A stretch of DNA of 64,000 nt from Chryseobacterium gleum (GTDB lineage: Bacteria; Bacteroidota; Bacteroidia; Flavobacteriales_D; Crocinitomicaceae): assembly GCA_945862165.1 (NCBI GenBank), contig CAMAXI010000007.1, positions 62,001 to 126,000 of the forward strand, read 5' to 3'. Below the pieces are notes generated by a model. The model made no database searches. It had not been told where the DNA came from and was given only the letters and a program-made list of their open reading frames with translations. Every line of letters begins with the position of its first letter. Position 1 is the first letter of the stretch. A program made the translations under genes and the position numbers. Of this stretch, positions 1 to 8,946 are shown one piece after another.

Positions 1-306
1 CTTGAGTTTACGCCTAAAAAAAATTTTTGGATTAGTGCAGGATTTATTACAGGAATTAAACTTTCTTCAAACGTAAAGCAATTATACACGGATGAAACTA
101 ACCCTAACATATTATACGAGCGAACTATTAAAGGAACGTTTGCTTTAAACACATTGAAATGTGATGCGACGATTAGAGCCGGTTTTGGACAAAATTTTGG
201 AAGAATGTATGGTGCATTTATTTCCTATGCATTAGTCCCTACGTTTAACACTTCTTTGATGGCTAATGTTCATCCGCTTACATTTGGTGTAAGTTACAAT
301 TGGTAA
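1..306 (+). CDS. C-terminal end of an outer-membrane beta-barrel-like protein (5' truncated)
   Basis: An open frame enters from the left edge and ends at a TAA at 304-306, giving about 101 residues. The sequence alternates hydrophobic and polar residues with glycine and aromatic positions (for example WISAGFITGIKLSS, ATIRAGFGQNFGRMYGAF) and ends in SYNW. That pattern fits the last strands of a porin-like beta-barrel with a terminal aromatic residue. The start, signal peptide and most of the protein are outside the window, so family and function cannot be assigned. The nuclease gene begins 5 bases after its stop, so the two may be co-transcribed. Confidence 0.55.
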   Translation, partial: LEFTPKKNFWISAGFITGIKLSSNVKQLYTDETNPNILYERTIKGTFALNTLKCDATIRAGFGQNFGRMYGAFISYALVPTFNTSLMANVHPLTFGVSYNW

Positions 307-311
307 TTTCT

Positions 312-1091
312 ATGAAAAAATCGTTTATCCGAATAGTCGTTCTTACACTTTTCGGTTTTTATGTATTTGCAGGCTTTAGAAGTCAGCATACTACAATTCC
401 TAATTTATTAGAAATTCCTGCGCACAATTCGCACGACATAGTTATTTGTCATACTGGTTATTGTTTGTCATACGATGAAAAGTTTAAAGTAGCCAAATGG
501 GTTGCGTATGAACTTACGCTTGCAGAAACGGAAGGAGAAATTGGACGTAATGATAAATTTAAACCGGACCCATTAATTACACATAATAGTGCAGCTTTAG
601 AAGATTATAAAAAATCAGGATACGATAGAGGACATTTAGCCCCTGCAGCAGATATGAAATGGTCAGTTCAAGCGATGGAAGAATCTTTTTATCTTTCCAA
701 TATGTGTCCGCAAGATAAAAGTTTTAATCGCGGTATTTGGAAAAAGTTGGAAGAACATGTGAGAGAATATGCAAAACATAATAAACAAATAAAAGTTGTT
801 ACAGGTCCAATTTTAGAACAAGGCTTACCAGTTCTTGGGCCTAATCGAATTACTATTCCGCGCTATTTTTATAAAGCTTTGCTCGATTATTCGCAACCTT
901 CTGTTAAAGCGATTGCGTTTTTAATGAAAAATGAACACAGCGAATTACCTTTGAGTCACTTTGTTATTTCCATTGACAGTTTAGAGAAGGTTTCGGGTAT
1001 CGATTTTTTCCCATTATTGCCCGATGCGGATGAAATTAAGTTGGAAAAAGAAAAGTGTTATTCCTGTTGGGAATCGGATAAAAATCATTAA
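312..1091 (+). CDS. Secreted DNA/RNA non-specific endonuclease (NUC1 / EndoG-like)
   Basis: The protein is about 259 residues. The N-terminus (MKKSFIRIVVLTLFGFYVF) is a signal peptide or membrane anchor, so it should act in the periplasm or outside. The catalytic signature DRGHLAPAADM contains the family's general-base His, and downstream SNMCPQ and FNRGIWKKLE supply the Asn and Glu positions expected for Mg2+ binding. Family members cut single- and double-stranded DNA and RNA without sequence preference. The frame can be opened at a TTG at 300, which overlaps the previous gene, but the ATG at 312 places the signal peptide normally. Its physiological role (nutrient scavenging, biofilm DNA turnover, antagonism) cannot be told from the sequence. 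Confidence 0.9.
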   Translation: MKKSFIRIVVLTLFGFYVFAGFRSQHTTIPNLLEIPAHNSHDIVICHTGYCLSYDEKFKVAKWVAYELTLAETEGEIGRNDKFKPDPLITHNSAALEDYKKSGYDRGHLAPAADMKWSVQAMEESFYLSNMCPQDKSFNRGIWKKLEEHVREYAKHNKQIKVVTGPILEQGLPVLGPNRITIPRYFYKALLDYSQPSVKAIAFLMKNEHSELPLSHFVISIDSLEKVSGIDFFPLLPDADEIKLEKEKCYSCWESDKNH

Positions 1092-1095
1092 TAAA

Positions 1096-1126
1096 TTTGG
1101 AATTCATTAAAAAAAGCGTACATTTG
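1096..1126 (+). promoter_or_regulatory. Bacteroidota-type promoter of rimP-nusA-infB
   Basis: TTTG at 1096-1099, a 19-base spacer and TACATTTG at 1119-1126 match both elements of the Bacteroidota sigma-70 consensus (-33 TTTG, -7 TAnnTTTG). It is the best two-element match noticed in the window. Transcription should begin near 1130. Confidence 0.75.
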
Positions 1127-1152
1127 TGCAGTATTTATAAATAACTAAGTGC

Positions 1153-1180
1153 GAGGGGATGATTATCCCCTCTTTTTTTT
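1153..1180 (+). terminator. Terminator-like hairpin in the rimP leader (possible attenuator)
   Basis: A perfect 8-bp stem GAGGGGAT / ATCCCCTC (1153-1160, 1165-1172) with a GATT loop is followed directly by eight T (1173-1180). It lies downstream of the rimP promoter and ends 5 bases before the rimP ATG, so polymerases starting at that promoter must read through it. It could also stop transcription coming from the nuclease gene. Confidence 0.75.
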
Positions 1181-1185
1181 AGCAA

Positions 1186-1662
1186 ATGATTACAAAAGAA
1201 TTAGTACAAAAATTAGCGCAAGAACGTATCGATGAACTAGATAGAGGTCTATTTATCGTTGCTATTTCTATTTCTCCTAAGTTTGTGATTAACCTAGAGT
1301 TAGACAAAGTAGAAGGGTATGTTGCTATTGATGATTGTGTTTCTGTTTCTCGAAACGTAGAACATAATTTAGATCGTGAGGAACAAGATTTCGAGTTACA
1401 CGTTTCTTCTGCAGGATTAGATAAGCCCTTACGTGTTTTGCCGCAATATGTTAAAAATATTGGTAGAACAGTAGAGGTTATATTAAAAGACGGAAAAGAA
1501 AAAGAAGGTGTTTTGTTAGAAGCAACAGCAGAGAAAATTGTTGTTAAAACGACACGTACGGAGAAAAGTCCGGAAACAAAAAAGAAAGTAACCATTGAAG
1601 AAGAGGAAACTCTTCCATTGGCAACGATAAAGGAAACAAAAATTGTTATTTCATTTAAATAA
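1186..1662 (+). CDS. rimP: Ribosome maturation factor RimP
   Basis: 158 residues, the usual length. RimP helps assemble the 30S subunit, acting late on the 16S rRNA central pseudoknot region. The diagnostic stretch is present: an acidic N-terminal alpha/beta domain with DDCVSVSRNVEHNLDRE, then the family's FELHVSSAGLDKPLR and an SH3-like C-terminal half with a Lys/Glu-rich linker. It is first in the conserved rimP-nusA-infB order, with 6 bases between it and nusA. Expression probably depends on the promoter and hairpin just upstream. Confidence 0.95.
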   Translation: MITKELVQKLAQERIDELDRGLFIVAISISPKFVINLELDKVEGYVAIDDCVSVSRNVEHNLDREEQDFELHVSSAGLDKPLRVLPQYVKNIGRTVEVILKDGKEKEGVLLEATAEKIVVKTTRTEKSPETKKKVTIEEEETLPLATIKETKIVISFK

Positions 1663-1668
1663 ATAGGC

Positions 1669-2904
1669 ATGAACAGCTTAGAATTAGTAGATTCGTTTTC
1701 AGAATTCAAAGAGTTAAAAAGTATCGACAAACAAACAATGCAACACGTATTAGAAGACGTGTTTCGTGCAATGTTGAAAAAGAAATTTAACACAGACGAA
1801 CATATCGATATTATTGTAAATATTGAGAAAGGTGATGTGCAAATTTTCTTGAATAAAGAAATCGTTCCAGATGGTGAGGTAGAAGATTCAAATACGGAAA
1901 TTGCTTATTCTGAAGCGATTAAAATTGAACCTGATTTTGAAGTGGGTGAGGAAGTTTCTGAAGAATTTAAGTTTGCTGATTTTGGTAGAAGAAATATTCT
2001 TTCATTACGTCAAAATTTAATTTCTAGAATTTTAGAATTAGAAAAAGACCATATTTATAAAATCTACAAAGAGCGTATCGGTGAGATCGTTACTGGTGAG
2101 GTTTACCAAGTTTGGAAAAAAGAAATCATGGTATTGGATGATGAAGGGAATGAGTTAATCTTACCTAAATCAGAACAAATTCCAGCAGATTATTTCAAAA
2201 AAGGAGAATCAATTCGCGCAGTAGTTTCTAAAGTAGACATGCGTAACTCAAACCCAGTTATTATCCTTTCTAGAACTGCTCCAGAATTTTTAGAGCGTTT
2301 ATTCGAGTTGGAAGTTCCGGAAGTATTTGACGGATTGATTACCATTAAACGTATCGTTCGTGAACCAGGAGAAAGAGCGAAAGTAGCAGTTGAAAGTTAC
2401 GATGACCGTGTAGATCCAGTTGGAGCATGTGTTGGTATGAAAGGATCACGTATTCATGGAATTGTTCGTGAATTACGCAATGAAAACATCGATGTAATCA
2501 ACTTTACAACAAATACACAATTATTTATTCAACGTGCACTTTCTCCAGCAAAAATAACTGCTGTTGAAATTATTGAAGAAGAAAAACGTGCAAAAGTTTC
2601 CTTAAAACCAGACCAAGTTTCTTTGGCAATTGGTAGAGGAGGGAATAATATCAAATTAGCTACTAAATTAACAGGGTATGAAATCGATGTTTACCGAGAT
2701 GGTGAAGTGGATGTAGACGATGTGGATTTAGAAGATTTCGCAGATGAAATCGAAGGATGGATTTTGGACGAATTAAAAGCAATCGGTTGTGATACTGCTA
2801 AATCTGTTCTTGAAATAGGAGTAGAAGATTTAGTAAACAGAACTGATTTAGAAGAAGAAACAATTCAAGAGGTATACAAAATACTTCGTGCAGAATTTGA
2901 ATAA
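1669..2904 (+). CDS. nusA: Transcription termination/antitermination factor NusA
   Basis: 411 residues. NusA binds RNA polymerase and nascent RNA and modulates pausing, intrinsic termination and antitermination. Domain order: N-terminal polymerase-binding domain (about 1-130), S1 domain (about 135-200, containing GEIVTGEVYQVWKKEIMVLD), two KH domains (KH1 around RVDPVGACVGMKGSRI, KH2 around SLAIGRGGNNIKLATKLTG), then a short acidic helix-hairpin-helix tail. It lacks the two tandem acidic repeats of the longer E. coli protein, as usual outside proteobacteria. The gene sits between two terminator-like hairpins (1153-1180 and 2910-2938), both possible targets of its own activity. Confidence 0.96.
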   Translation: MNSLELVDSFSEFKELKSIDKQTMQHVLEDVFRAMLKKKFNTDEHIDIIVNIEKGDVQIFLNKEIVPDGEVEDSNTEIAYSEAIKIEPDFEVGEEVSEEFKFADFGRRNILSLRQNLISRILELEKDHIYKIYKERIGEIVTGEVYQVWKKEIMVLDDEGNELILPKSEQIPADYFKKGESIRAVVSKVDMRNSNPVIILSRTAPEFLERLFELEVPEVFDGLITIKRIVREPGERAKVAVESYDDRVDPVGACVGMKGSRIHGIVRELRNENIDVINFTTNTQLFIQRALSPAKITAVEIIEEEKRAKVSLKPDQVSLAIGRGGNNIKLATKLTGYEIDVYRDGEVDVDDVDLEDFADEIEGWILDELKAIGCDTAKSVLEIGVEDLVNRTDLEEETIQEVYKILRAEFE

Positions 2905-2909
2905 TAGTA

Positions 2910-2938
2910 AATGTGTGTACGAGTTGCACACATTTTTT
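2910..2938 (+). terminator. Terminator-like hairpin between nusA and infB
   Basis: AATGTGTG (2910-2917) pairs perfectly with CACACATT (2927-2934) around a 9-base loop, and the T run continues to 2938. It lies in the 90-base nusA-infB gap, so it could reduce read-through into infB. Confidence 0.6.
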
Positions 2939-2965
2939 ATACCATTAAGTCGCACAAAAAGTTAA

Positions 2966-2983
2966 CCTGTTTTTTACAGGAAG
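2966..2983 (+). promoter_or_regulatory. Small hairpin over the purine-rich infB ribosome-binding region
   Basis: CCTGT (2966-2970) and ACAGG (2976-2980) form a 5-bp stem with a T5 loop. Its 3' arm includes the first bases of AGGAAG (2978-2983), the only SD-like purine run before the infB ATG at 2995. The stem is weak, so any effect on translation is tentative. Confidence 0.3.
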
Positions 2984-2994
2984 AAATAAAAAAT

Positions 2995-5844
2995 ATGGCC
3001 GGAAAAACACAAAGATTAGGCAAGGTAGCAGGAGAGTTAAATGTTGGGATATCCACATTAACTGAGTTCTTGCAATCGAAAGGAGTATCAATTGACCCAA
3101 ATCCAAACTCAAAGTTGGAAGGGGAACATTATGATCTATTACGCCGACAATTTGCAGACGATCAATCGCTTAAAGAACAAGCGAAATTAAGCGCTGTGAA
3201 ACGTGAAAAAAGAGAAACAGTTAGTTTAACGGATTCTAAAACGGATTCGAAATCTTCCAATGACGATGAGGAAGATGATTTTGATCCAAGTATTTTGGAC
3301 AAAGTCAAAGCGCAAACACCTATCGTTACACCTCCTGTTGCAAAAGAGGTAGTGAAAGAGGCTGTGAAAGAGGAAACACCAGTTGAAAGCGATTCGAAAG
3401 AACCGGCGATGGACGGTGGTGCTAAAACACTTGGTGAAGGGGATATGCAATTACAAGTGTTAGGGAAAATTGATTTAGATAAAATCAATTCCAAAACACG
3501 TCCGGATAAAAAGAAAAAACCGGAAAAAGAGGTTAAAACAAAACAAGATAATACACCAAAGGTTGCGGCTAAATCGGAGGTTAAACCTGTTGTGGAAACA
3601 CCTAAAGTAGTAGTAGCTCCAGTTGTTGTTGCACCTGTTGCACCAAAAGAGCCGGATGCACAAAAAGAAATTGAAACAATACGTGTAGAGCGTAAAGTGC
3701 TTACGGGTCCTACAGTGCTTGGACGTATTGAACTTCCTGTAGATAAACCTAAAACGGATCATCGTCCAGCTAGACCTGGTGATGAACCACGTAAAAAACG
3801 TAAGAGAATCAAGAAAATTGATCCTACAAAAGCGAGTACAGGAACACCTGCCATTAATGATCCTAAGAGTGCACCAACGAAAGAACGTAAATTTTTAGGT
3901 AATTCAAGACCAATTGGTAGTAATGCTCCGAAAGTAGCACCTACGGAAAGAGATATTCAAAAAGAAATTAAAGATACGCTTGCACGTTTGTCGAATACTG
4001 GATCTAAATCCAAAGGTTCTAAAAACAGAAGAGTAAAAAGAGATAATAACTTACAACGTCGTGAACAAGAAGCATTAGACGCTGAATTACAAGAAAAAGT
4101 ATTAAAACTTACGGAATTCGTTACAGTTTCTGAATTAGCTTCGATGATGAATGTAGGTCCAACACAGGTAATCTCAGCGTGTATGTCCTTAGGGATTTTC
4201 GCTTCGATTAACCAACGTTTGGATGCAGAAACTATTCACATTATTGCAGATGAGTTTGGTTTTGAAACAGAATTCGTAAGTGCGGAAGTACAAGAAGCGA
4301 TTCCTACAGTAGAAGACAAAGAAGAAGATTTAGTATCTCGTCCTCCAATCATTACGGTGATGGGTCACGTCGATCATGGTAAAACTTCTTTACTAGATAG
4401 AATTAGAAATGCAAACGTTACTTCTGGTGAGTCCGGAGGTATCACGCAACATATTGGTGCATACTCTGTGGTACTTGGAGATGGTCGTAAAATGACTTTC
4501 TTAGATACTCCAGGTCACGAAGCGTTTACTGCGATGCGTGCACGTGGTGCGCAAGTAACAGACGTTGCAATTATATTAGTTGCTGCGGATGATGACGTGA
4601 TGCCACAAACAAAAGAGGCAATCTCTCACGCACAAGCTGCAAATGTACCGATGGTATTTGCGATTAATAAAATTGATAAAGACGGAGCAAATCCAGATCG
4701 AATTCGTGAACAACTTTCTGCTATGAATATTTTAGTAGAAGAGTGGGGTGGTCAATACCAATGTCAAGAAATTTCTGCTAAGAAAGGGTTAAACATCCAA
4801 GAATTATTAGAAAAAGTATTGTTGGAAGCTGAAATTTTAGCTTTACGTGCTAATCCAACTAAAAATGCGGTTGGTACAGTTATCGAATCTTCTTTAGATA
4901 AAGGGAAAGGATACGTAACAAACATACTTGTTGAGGCAGGAACTTTGAAAATAGGTGATGTTGTATTAGTTGGACGTAACTACGGTAAAGTTCGTGCAAT
5001 GCATGACGAACGTGGAGCGAATATTAAAATTGCAGGACCAGCTACTCCAGTATCTATTTTAGGTATAAATGGTGCGCCAAATGCAGGGGATAAGTTCCAC
5101 GTATTAGACGATGAGAAAGAAGCAAGATCTATTGCTACAAAAAGAGAACAATTGTACAGAGAACAAGGTTTACGTACAACAAAACATATTACATTGGAAG
5201 AGATTGGTCGTCGTTTGGCTATCGGAGATTTCAAAGAGCTTAACTTAATCATTAAAGGTGACGTGGATGGTTCTATTGAGGCACTTTCGGATTCCTTACA
5301 AAACCTCTCTACGGAAGAAATTGCAATTAAAATTGTACATAAAGGTGTCGGTGGAATCACCGAGGCGGATATCAACTTGGCGTCTGCGTCAGATGCGATT
5401 ATCCTTGGATTCCAGGTACGTCCATCGGTTGCTGCACGTAAATTAGCGGATGCAGAACAAATCGATATTCGTTTGTACTCTGTAATCTACAAAGCGATTG
5501 ACGAGATTAAAGCTGCAATGGAAGGTATGTTATCTCCTGAAATTGAAGAAATCGTTACTGGTTCTGCTGAAATCCGTGAGACATTCGACATCACGAAAGT
5601 TGGTACAATTGCAGGATGTTTCGTTACGCAAGGTATCATCAAACGTAATGCGAAAATCCGTGTTATCCGTGATGGAATTGTACTTCACACAGGTAAACTT
5701 GGTTCATTGAAACGTTTCAAAGACGATCAAAAAGAAGTGAAACACGGTTACGAATGTGGTTTGAATATCGATAAATTTAATGATATCAAAATTGGGGATA
5801 TCGTGGAAGCATTCGAAGAAAACGAAGTAGCTAGAAAATTATAA
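2995..5844 (+). CDS. infB: Translation initiation factor IF-2
   Basis: 949 residues from the ATG at 2995. An in-frame ATG at 2911 would lie inside the intergenic hairpin and add an unrelated leader, so it was not chosen. IF-2 is the GTPase that brings initiator fMet-tRNA to the 30S subunit and promotes 50S joining. The N-terminus has the IF2_N fold ([20 protein letters not shown]), followed by a long Lys/Glu/Pro-rich linker (to about residue 350) and a second IF2_N-like segment. The G domain has G1 [10 protein letters not shown]3 DTPGHEAF and G4 NKID, followed by domains II-IV. A terminator follows at 5887-5920. Confidence 0.97.
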   Translation: MAGKTQRLGKVAGELNVGISTLTEFLQSKGVSIDPNPNSKLEGEHYDLLRRQFADDQSLKEQAKLSAVKREKRETVSLTDSKTDSKSSNDDEEDDFDPSILDKVKAQTPIVTPPVAKEVVKEAVKEETPVESDSKEPAMDGGAKTLGEGDMQLQVLGKIDLDKINSKTRPDKKKKPEKEVKTKQDNTPKVAAKSEVKPVVETPKVVVAPVVVAPVAPKEPDAQKEIETIRVERKVLTGPTVLGRIELPVDKPKTDHRPARPGDEPRKKRKRIKKIDPTKASTGTPAINDPKSAPTKERKFLGNSRPIGSNAPKVAPTERDIQKEIKDTLARLSNTGSKSKGSKNRRVKRDNNLQRREQEALDAELQEKVLKLTEFVTVSELASMMNVGPTQVISACMSLGIFASINQRLDAETIHIIADEFGFETEFVSAEVQEAIPTVEDKEEDLVSRPPIITVMGHVDHGKTSLLDRIRNANVTSGESGGITQHIGAYSVVLGDGRKMTFLDTPGHEAFTAMRARGAQVTDVAIILVAADDDVMPQTKEAISHAQAANVPMVFAINKIDKDGANPDRIREQLSAMNILVEEWGGQYQCQEISAKKGLNIQELLEKVLLEAEILALRANPTKNAVGTVIESSLDKGKGYVTNILVEAGTLKIGDVVLVGRNYGKVRAMHDERGANIKIAGPATPVSILGINGAPNAGDKFHVLDDEKEARSIATKREQLYREQGLRTTKHITLEEIGRRLAIGDFKELNLIIKGDVDGSIEALSDSLQNLSTEEIAIKIVHKGVGGITEADINLASASDAIILGFQVRPSVAARKLADAEQIDIRLYSVIYKAIDEIKAAMEGMLSPEIEEIVTGSAEIRETFDITKVGTIAGCFVTQGIIKRNAKIRVIRDGIVLHTGKLGSLKRFKDDQKEVKHGYECGLNIDKFNDIKIGDIVEAFEENEVARKL

Positions 5845-5876
5845 ATTATGAATTATGAGTTATGAATTATAACTCA
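5844..5876. repeat. AT-rich short repeats and inverted repeat after infB
   Basis: Several near-copies of ATTATGAATTATGA follow the infB stop. Within them TGAGTTAT and ATAACTCA form a perfect 8-bp inverted repeat. No function is evident; it may add to the transcription stop region. Confidence 0.4.
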
Positions 5877-5886
5877 CATATAAAAC

Positions 5887-5920
5887 AAAAAGCCTGCTAA
5901 AATATTTAGTAGGCTTTTTT
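5887..5920. terminator. Bidirectional terminator between infB and pth
   Basis: AAAAAGCCTGCTA pairs with TAGTAGGCTTTTT around AAATATT-type loop bases, with one G-U wobble. A and T runs on both sides allow it to work for infB (plus) and pth (minus). The CCTGCTA stem core is shared with the terminator at 19238-19273. Confidence 0.85.
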
Positions 5921-5966
5921 GTTTCTAAAGATCCTTCTTTCGTCACTTCGTCACTCGTAACGAAAA

Positions 5967-5980
5967 CTGAGGCTCTCGAA
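5967..5980 (+). repeat. Copy of a dispersed intergenic repeat (partial)
   Basis: CTGAGGCTCTCGAA matches 14 bases of the longer element found at 37378-37396 (opposite orientation) and 42678-42696. It lies between the infB/pth terminator and the end of pth. Confidence 0.55.
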
Positions 5981-5982
5981 TG

Positions 5983-6546
5983 TTATTTTCCATTCCAGTT
6001 GGTCATCGTCAAACCAATACCAATAGTCGAAAATCCTTTTATGAATTCTGTAGCGGTTTTAATGCGATCCTCCAAAGTCGCTTTTTCGTGTGCGTTCCAT
6101 TCTCCAAGTACATAATCTACCTGTTGACCAGGTTTAAATTCATCGCCTACACCAAAGCGTAATCGTGCGTATTCAGTCGAATTTAAAACAGCTTGTATAT
6201 CTTTTAGTCCATTATGTCCTCCGCTACTACCTTTTCCCTTCATCCGTAATTTTCCAAAAGGAAGTGCTAAATCATCGGTAATAACCAAGATGTTTTCTAT
6301 CGGAATTTTTTCCGTTTGCATCCAGTAATTAACTGCTTTCCCACTTAAATTCATGAAGGTATTCGGTTTTAGAAGCTGAATTTGTCTCCCTTTATATTTT
6401 GCTTGCGCAAGTTCCCCAAGTTTCTTAACTTCAAAAGATGTGTCACATTCCTTTGCAAAAGCTTCTACAACCTTAAAACCGATGTTATGACGTGTTTCTT
6501 CGTATTTATAGCCTGGATTACCAAGGCCAATGATTAGATATTTCAT
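5983..6546 (-). CDS. pth: Peptidyl-tRNA hydrolase
   Basis: 187 residues. Pth cleaves the ester bond of peptidyl-tRNAs that drop off ribosomes and recycles the tRNA. The family landmarks are all visible: IIGLGNPGYKYEETRHNIGF with the catalytic His, KPNTFMNLSGKAV with the substrate-binding Asn, ITDDLALPFGKLR with the catalytic Asp, and KGSSGGHNGLKDI. The start ATG is at 6546. It may have its own promoter (CAAAAATA on the plus strand at 6554-6561) only 8 bases before the ATG, leaving almost no leader. Confidence 0.96.
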   Translation of the reverse strand: MKYLIIGLGNPGYKYEETRHNIGFKVVEAFAKECDTSFEVKKLGELAQAKYKGRQIQLLKPNTFMNLSGKAVNYWMQTEKIPIENILVITDDLALPFGKLRMKGKGSSGGHNGLKDIQAVLNSTEYARLRFGVGDEFKPGQQVDYVLGEWNAHEKATLEDRIKTATEFIKGFSTIGIGLTMTNWNGK

Positions 6547-6553
6547 GATGGTA

Positions 6554-6561
6554 CAAAAATA
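6554..6561 (-). promoter_or_regulatory. Putative -7 element of pth
   Basis: Read on the minus strand this is TATTTTTG, a full match to TAnnTTTG. Its final G is 8 bases from the pth ATG, so the transcript would have a leader of only a few bases. No clear -33 TTTG was seen. Confidence 0.45.
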
Positions 6562-7251
6562 CTATTTCACAATCAATTGAAATCCTTTTCCATGTACATT
6601 CATAATCTCAATCGCTGGATCTTCCTTCAATAATTTTCGCAATTTCGCGATATATACATCCATACTACGACCATTAAAATAATTGTCATCTCCCCAAATT
6701 GCACGTAAAGTTGCTTGACGATCGATGATTTCGTTGGTGTTTTTGGATAATAAACTCAATAGTTGATTTTCTTTTGTGGTTAATTTAACGACTCCAGAAG
6801 GTAAATGAAGCATGCGCGATTGCACATCAAAGACGATAGCTCCAATATTTATTTTACTATCTTCCGCATGATTTTTAAGGGAACTTCTTCTACTAATTGC
6901 TTCAATGCGGGCAATTAATTCTTCCATGGAAAATGGTTTGGTTAAATAATCATCTGCTCCAGCTGCAAAACCAGCTAATTTATCTTCTTCTAGTGATTTT
7001 GCAGTTAAAAATAAAATAGGAATCTGTTTATTTAATTCACGTATTTCTTTTGCTGTTGCAATTCCATCTAAAATTGGCATCATCACATCCAGGATACAAA
7101 AATCGATTTTTTCAGCATTGAAATATTCTAATGCTATTTTTCCGTTACGAGCTAATTTTACATGGTATCCTTTCGATGTAAGAAAGGTATGTAATAAAAG
7201 TCCTAAATTGTCATCATCTTCTGCGAGTAAGATTGTTAATTTATTTTCCAT
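6562..7251 (-). CDS. OmpR/PhoB-family response regulator (RprY-like)
   Basis: 229 residues. The receiver domain (about 1-120) has the acidic pair in LLAEDDDN, the phosphoacceptor Asp in CILDVMMPILDG, the switch Thr in FLTAKS and the Lys in DDYLTKPFS. The C-terminal winged helix (about 135-229) is of the OmpR type, with TKKENQLL-like and DVYIAKLRKLLK segments. It overlaps the 3' end of its kinase gene by 11 bases, so the two are co-expressed and almost certainly a cognate pair. The arrangement resembles RprX-RprY of Bacteroides, but the target genes cannot be deduced. Confidence 0.92.
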   Translation of the reverse strand: MENKLTILLAEDDDNLGLLLHTFLTSKGYHVKLARNGKIALEYFNAEKIDFCILDVMMPILDGIATAKEIRELNKQIPILFLTAKSLEEDKLAGFAAGADDYLTKPFSMEELIARIEAISRRSSLKNHAEDSKINIGAIVFDVQSRMLHLPSGVVKLTTKENQLLSLLSKNTNEIIDRQATLRAIWGDDNYFNGRSMDVYIAKLRKLLKEDPAIEIMNVHGKGFQLIVK

Positions 7252-8884
7252 GTGCTTGATTTTTAGTGTTAATTGGAATTTGTATGGTAAATTCCGATCC
7301 TATTTTTTCTTGACTTTTTACAGTTATCTGCCAATTGTTTAAGGTAACAATTGCTTTTACATAACTTAAACCTAGACCAAAACCCTTCACATTATGCAAA
7401 TTACCGGTTGGGATACGGTATAATTTATCAAAAATCTTTGCAATGTGTTCTTTAGATATCCCAATACCTTCATCTTTAATACTTAATAAAATGTATTGAG
7501 AATTACTGGTTAATGAAACCGTAACCCTAGGTATATCTTTACTGTATTTTATCGCGTTATCTATAAGGTTTGAAATGACATTTACTGTATGCATTTTATC
7601 TGCATGAATATGAATAGGGGTAGCATCCATGTTTTTTACAATTTCACCCCCAAAATCTTTTATTCTAAATTGCGCATGCGCACATAGTTCCTGAATAATT
7701 TCTGAAAGATTAATGTCTTCTTTTTTAAGTTCAATATCTTTTTTGTCGATAGCTGCACTTTGAAGTATTCGTTCCACAAGTAATTCAAGTCGATTGTTTT
7801 CTTGATTAATCATGTGAACAAATGGTTCTGTTTTCATATTTTCTTGTCCCATTAAATCTTTGTCGCGCAAGGCCTGACAAGCAAGTGAAATAGTAGCGAT
7901 GGGTGTTTTAAATTCATGCGTCATATTGGATATGAAGTCATTCTTCAATTCGCTCAATTTTTTTTGTGTGATAATTGTTTTAAACATGAAGGATATCGCA
8001 TATAGGATTAGTAGCACAAGTAAAAGACTAATACTAAAAGGGATAAACATTTCATGAAACAGAAACGATTTTTCAGTAGGAAATTTTAGATAAAGGTATA
8101 GACTTTCATCGATAATATTGGATGGAAATAATTGTGTTTTAAATGTATTTGTTGTGTCTATTGTACATGCGTAATGAGAGGTAGTTGTATTAAAATGAAT
8201 GGCTTCGTAACTTTCATTTTTTACTACAAAACGAAATTCTTTTGGAAGTTTATCCATTCTTGCCTCGTATGCAATAATAGAATCAAGAAAGTGTATATCG
8301 ATTCTTTTTTCTGGTGCTACAAATGTATTATCATGAAAGGCTACAAATAGCATTTCATTGATTAGTTTCGATTTTTTAAATATTTGCTGCATTACACGTT
8401 GATCTAATTGATTAGAAACGTTTTCGCTTTTATCTTGTTTTGATTTTACAATGTCTTGATTGAAAATGTCTTGAATATTTCTTACATCTTTTGCTAATAC
8501 TTGATGTTGTGTTTTTAATCCGGAAATTGTGTCAAAAGCTGAACCTTGAATAAGTAGGTATTTATTAAATTTTCCATTTTCTAGTAGAACAGTGTCACGT
8601 ATACTAATACTTTCTTCCGAAGTCAATAAATTCTGAAATTCCTTTTTGAGAATGTCTTTATATTCAGGGCTAAAATCTTTGTTGACGACATGCAGGTATT
8701 TACGAAGTTCAATCGCTTTTTCATGGCGAATTGCAATCCGCTCGATTAGCGTTTTTACTTTGTCTTTAAATTCTTCTGATTTTTGGTTGTACTGTTGAGA
8801 TACTTGGTAAAATTGAATAAGTAACAAGGAAATCATTGCAAAAGAAACAATTCCGATAATCCAATTAATTCTAATTTTACGCAT
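7241..8884 (-). CDS. Membrane sensor histidine kinase (RprX-like), partner of the adjacent regulator
   Basis: 547 residues. One transmembrane helix at about 9-27 and a second near 275-298 (LLLVLLILYAISFMF) enclose a periplasmic sensor domain of about 245 residues with no family I recognise. The kinase core has the H-box NMTHEFKTPIATISLA, N-box NLIDNAIKYS, G1 KDEGIGIS and G2 GFGLGLSYVKAI, so autophosphorylation should be intact. The near-consensus -7 box AATCTTTG ends 6 bases before the ATG. The sensed signal is unknown; Bacteroides RprX/Y homologues are linked to envelope and stress responses. Confidence 0.92.
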   Translation of the reverse strand: MRKIRINWIIGIVSFAMISLLLIQFYQVSQQYNQKSEEFKDKVKTLIERIAIRHEKAIELRKYLHVVNKDFSPEYKDILKKEFQNLLTSEESISIRDTVLLENGKFNKYLLIQGSAFDTISGLKTQHQVLAKDVRNIQDIFNQDIVKSKQDKSENVSNQLDQRVMQQIFKKSKLINEMLFVAFHDNTFVAPEKRIDIHFLDSIIAYEARMDKLPKEFRFVVKNESYEAIHFNTTTSHYACTIDTTNTFKTQLFPSNIIDESLYLYLKFPTEKSFLFHEMFIPFSISLLLVLLILYAISFMFKTIITQKKLSELKNDFISNMTHEFKTPIATISLACQALRDKDLMGQENMKTEPFVHMINQENNRLELLVERILQSAAIDKKDIELKKEDINLSEIIQELCAHAQFRIKDFGGEIVKNMDATPIHIHADKMHTVNVISNLIDNAIKYSKDIPRVTVSLTSNSQYILLSIKDEGIGISKEHIAKIFDKLYRIPTGNLHNVKGFGLGLSYVKAIVTLNNWQITVKSQEKIGSEFTIQIPINTKNQAHGK

Positions 8885-8946
8885 AACTACAAAGATTGAG
8901 ACTAAAGTAAAATTAATCTCCGAGATGTAACGGTCCTTAACTTTTT

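Noticed and set aside
1179-1793. 204-codon minus-strand ORF opposite rimP and the start of nusA
   Set aside because: It is a shadow frame of two well-recognised genes, low-complexity Ser/Thr/Phe-rich, with no family features.
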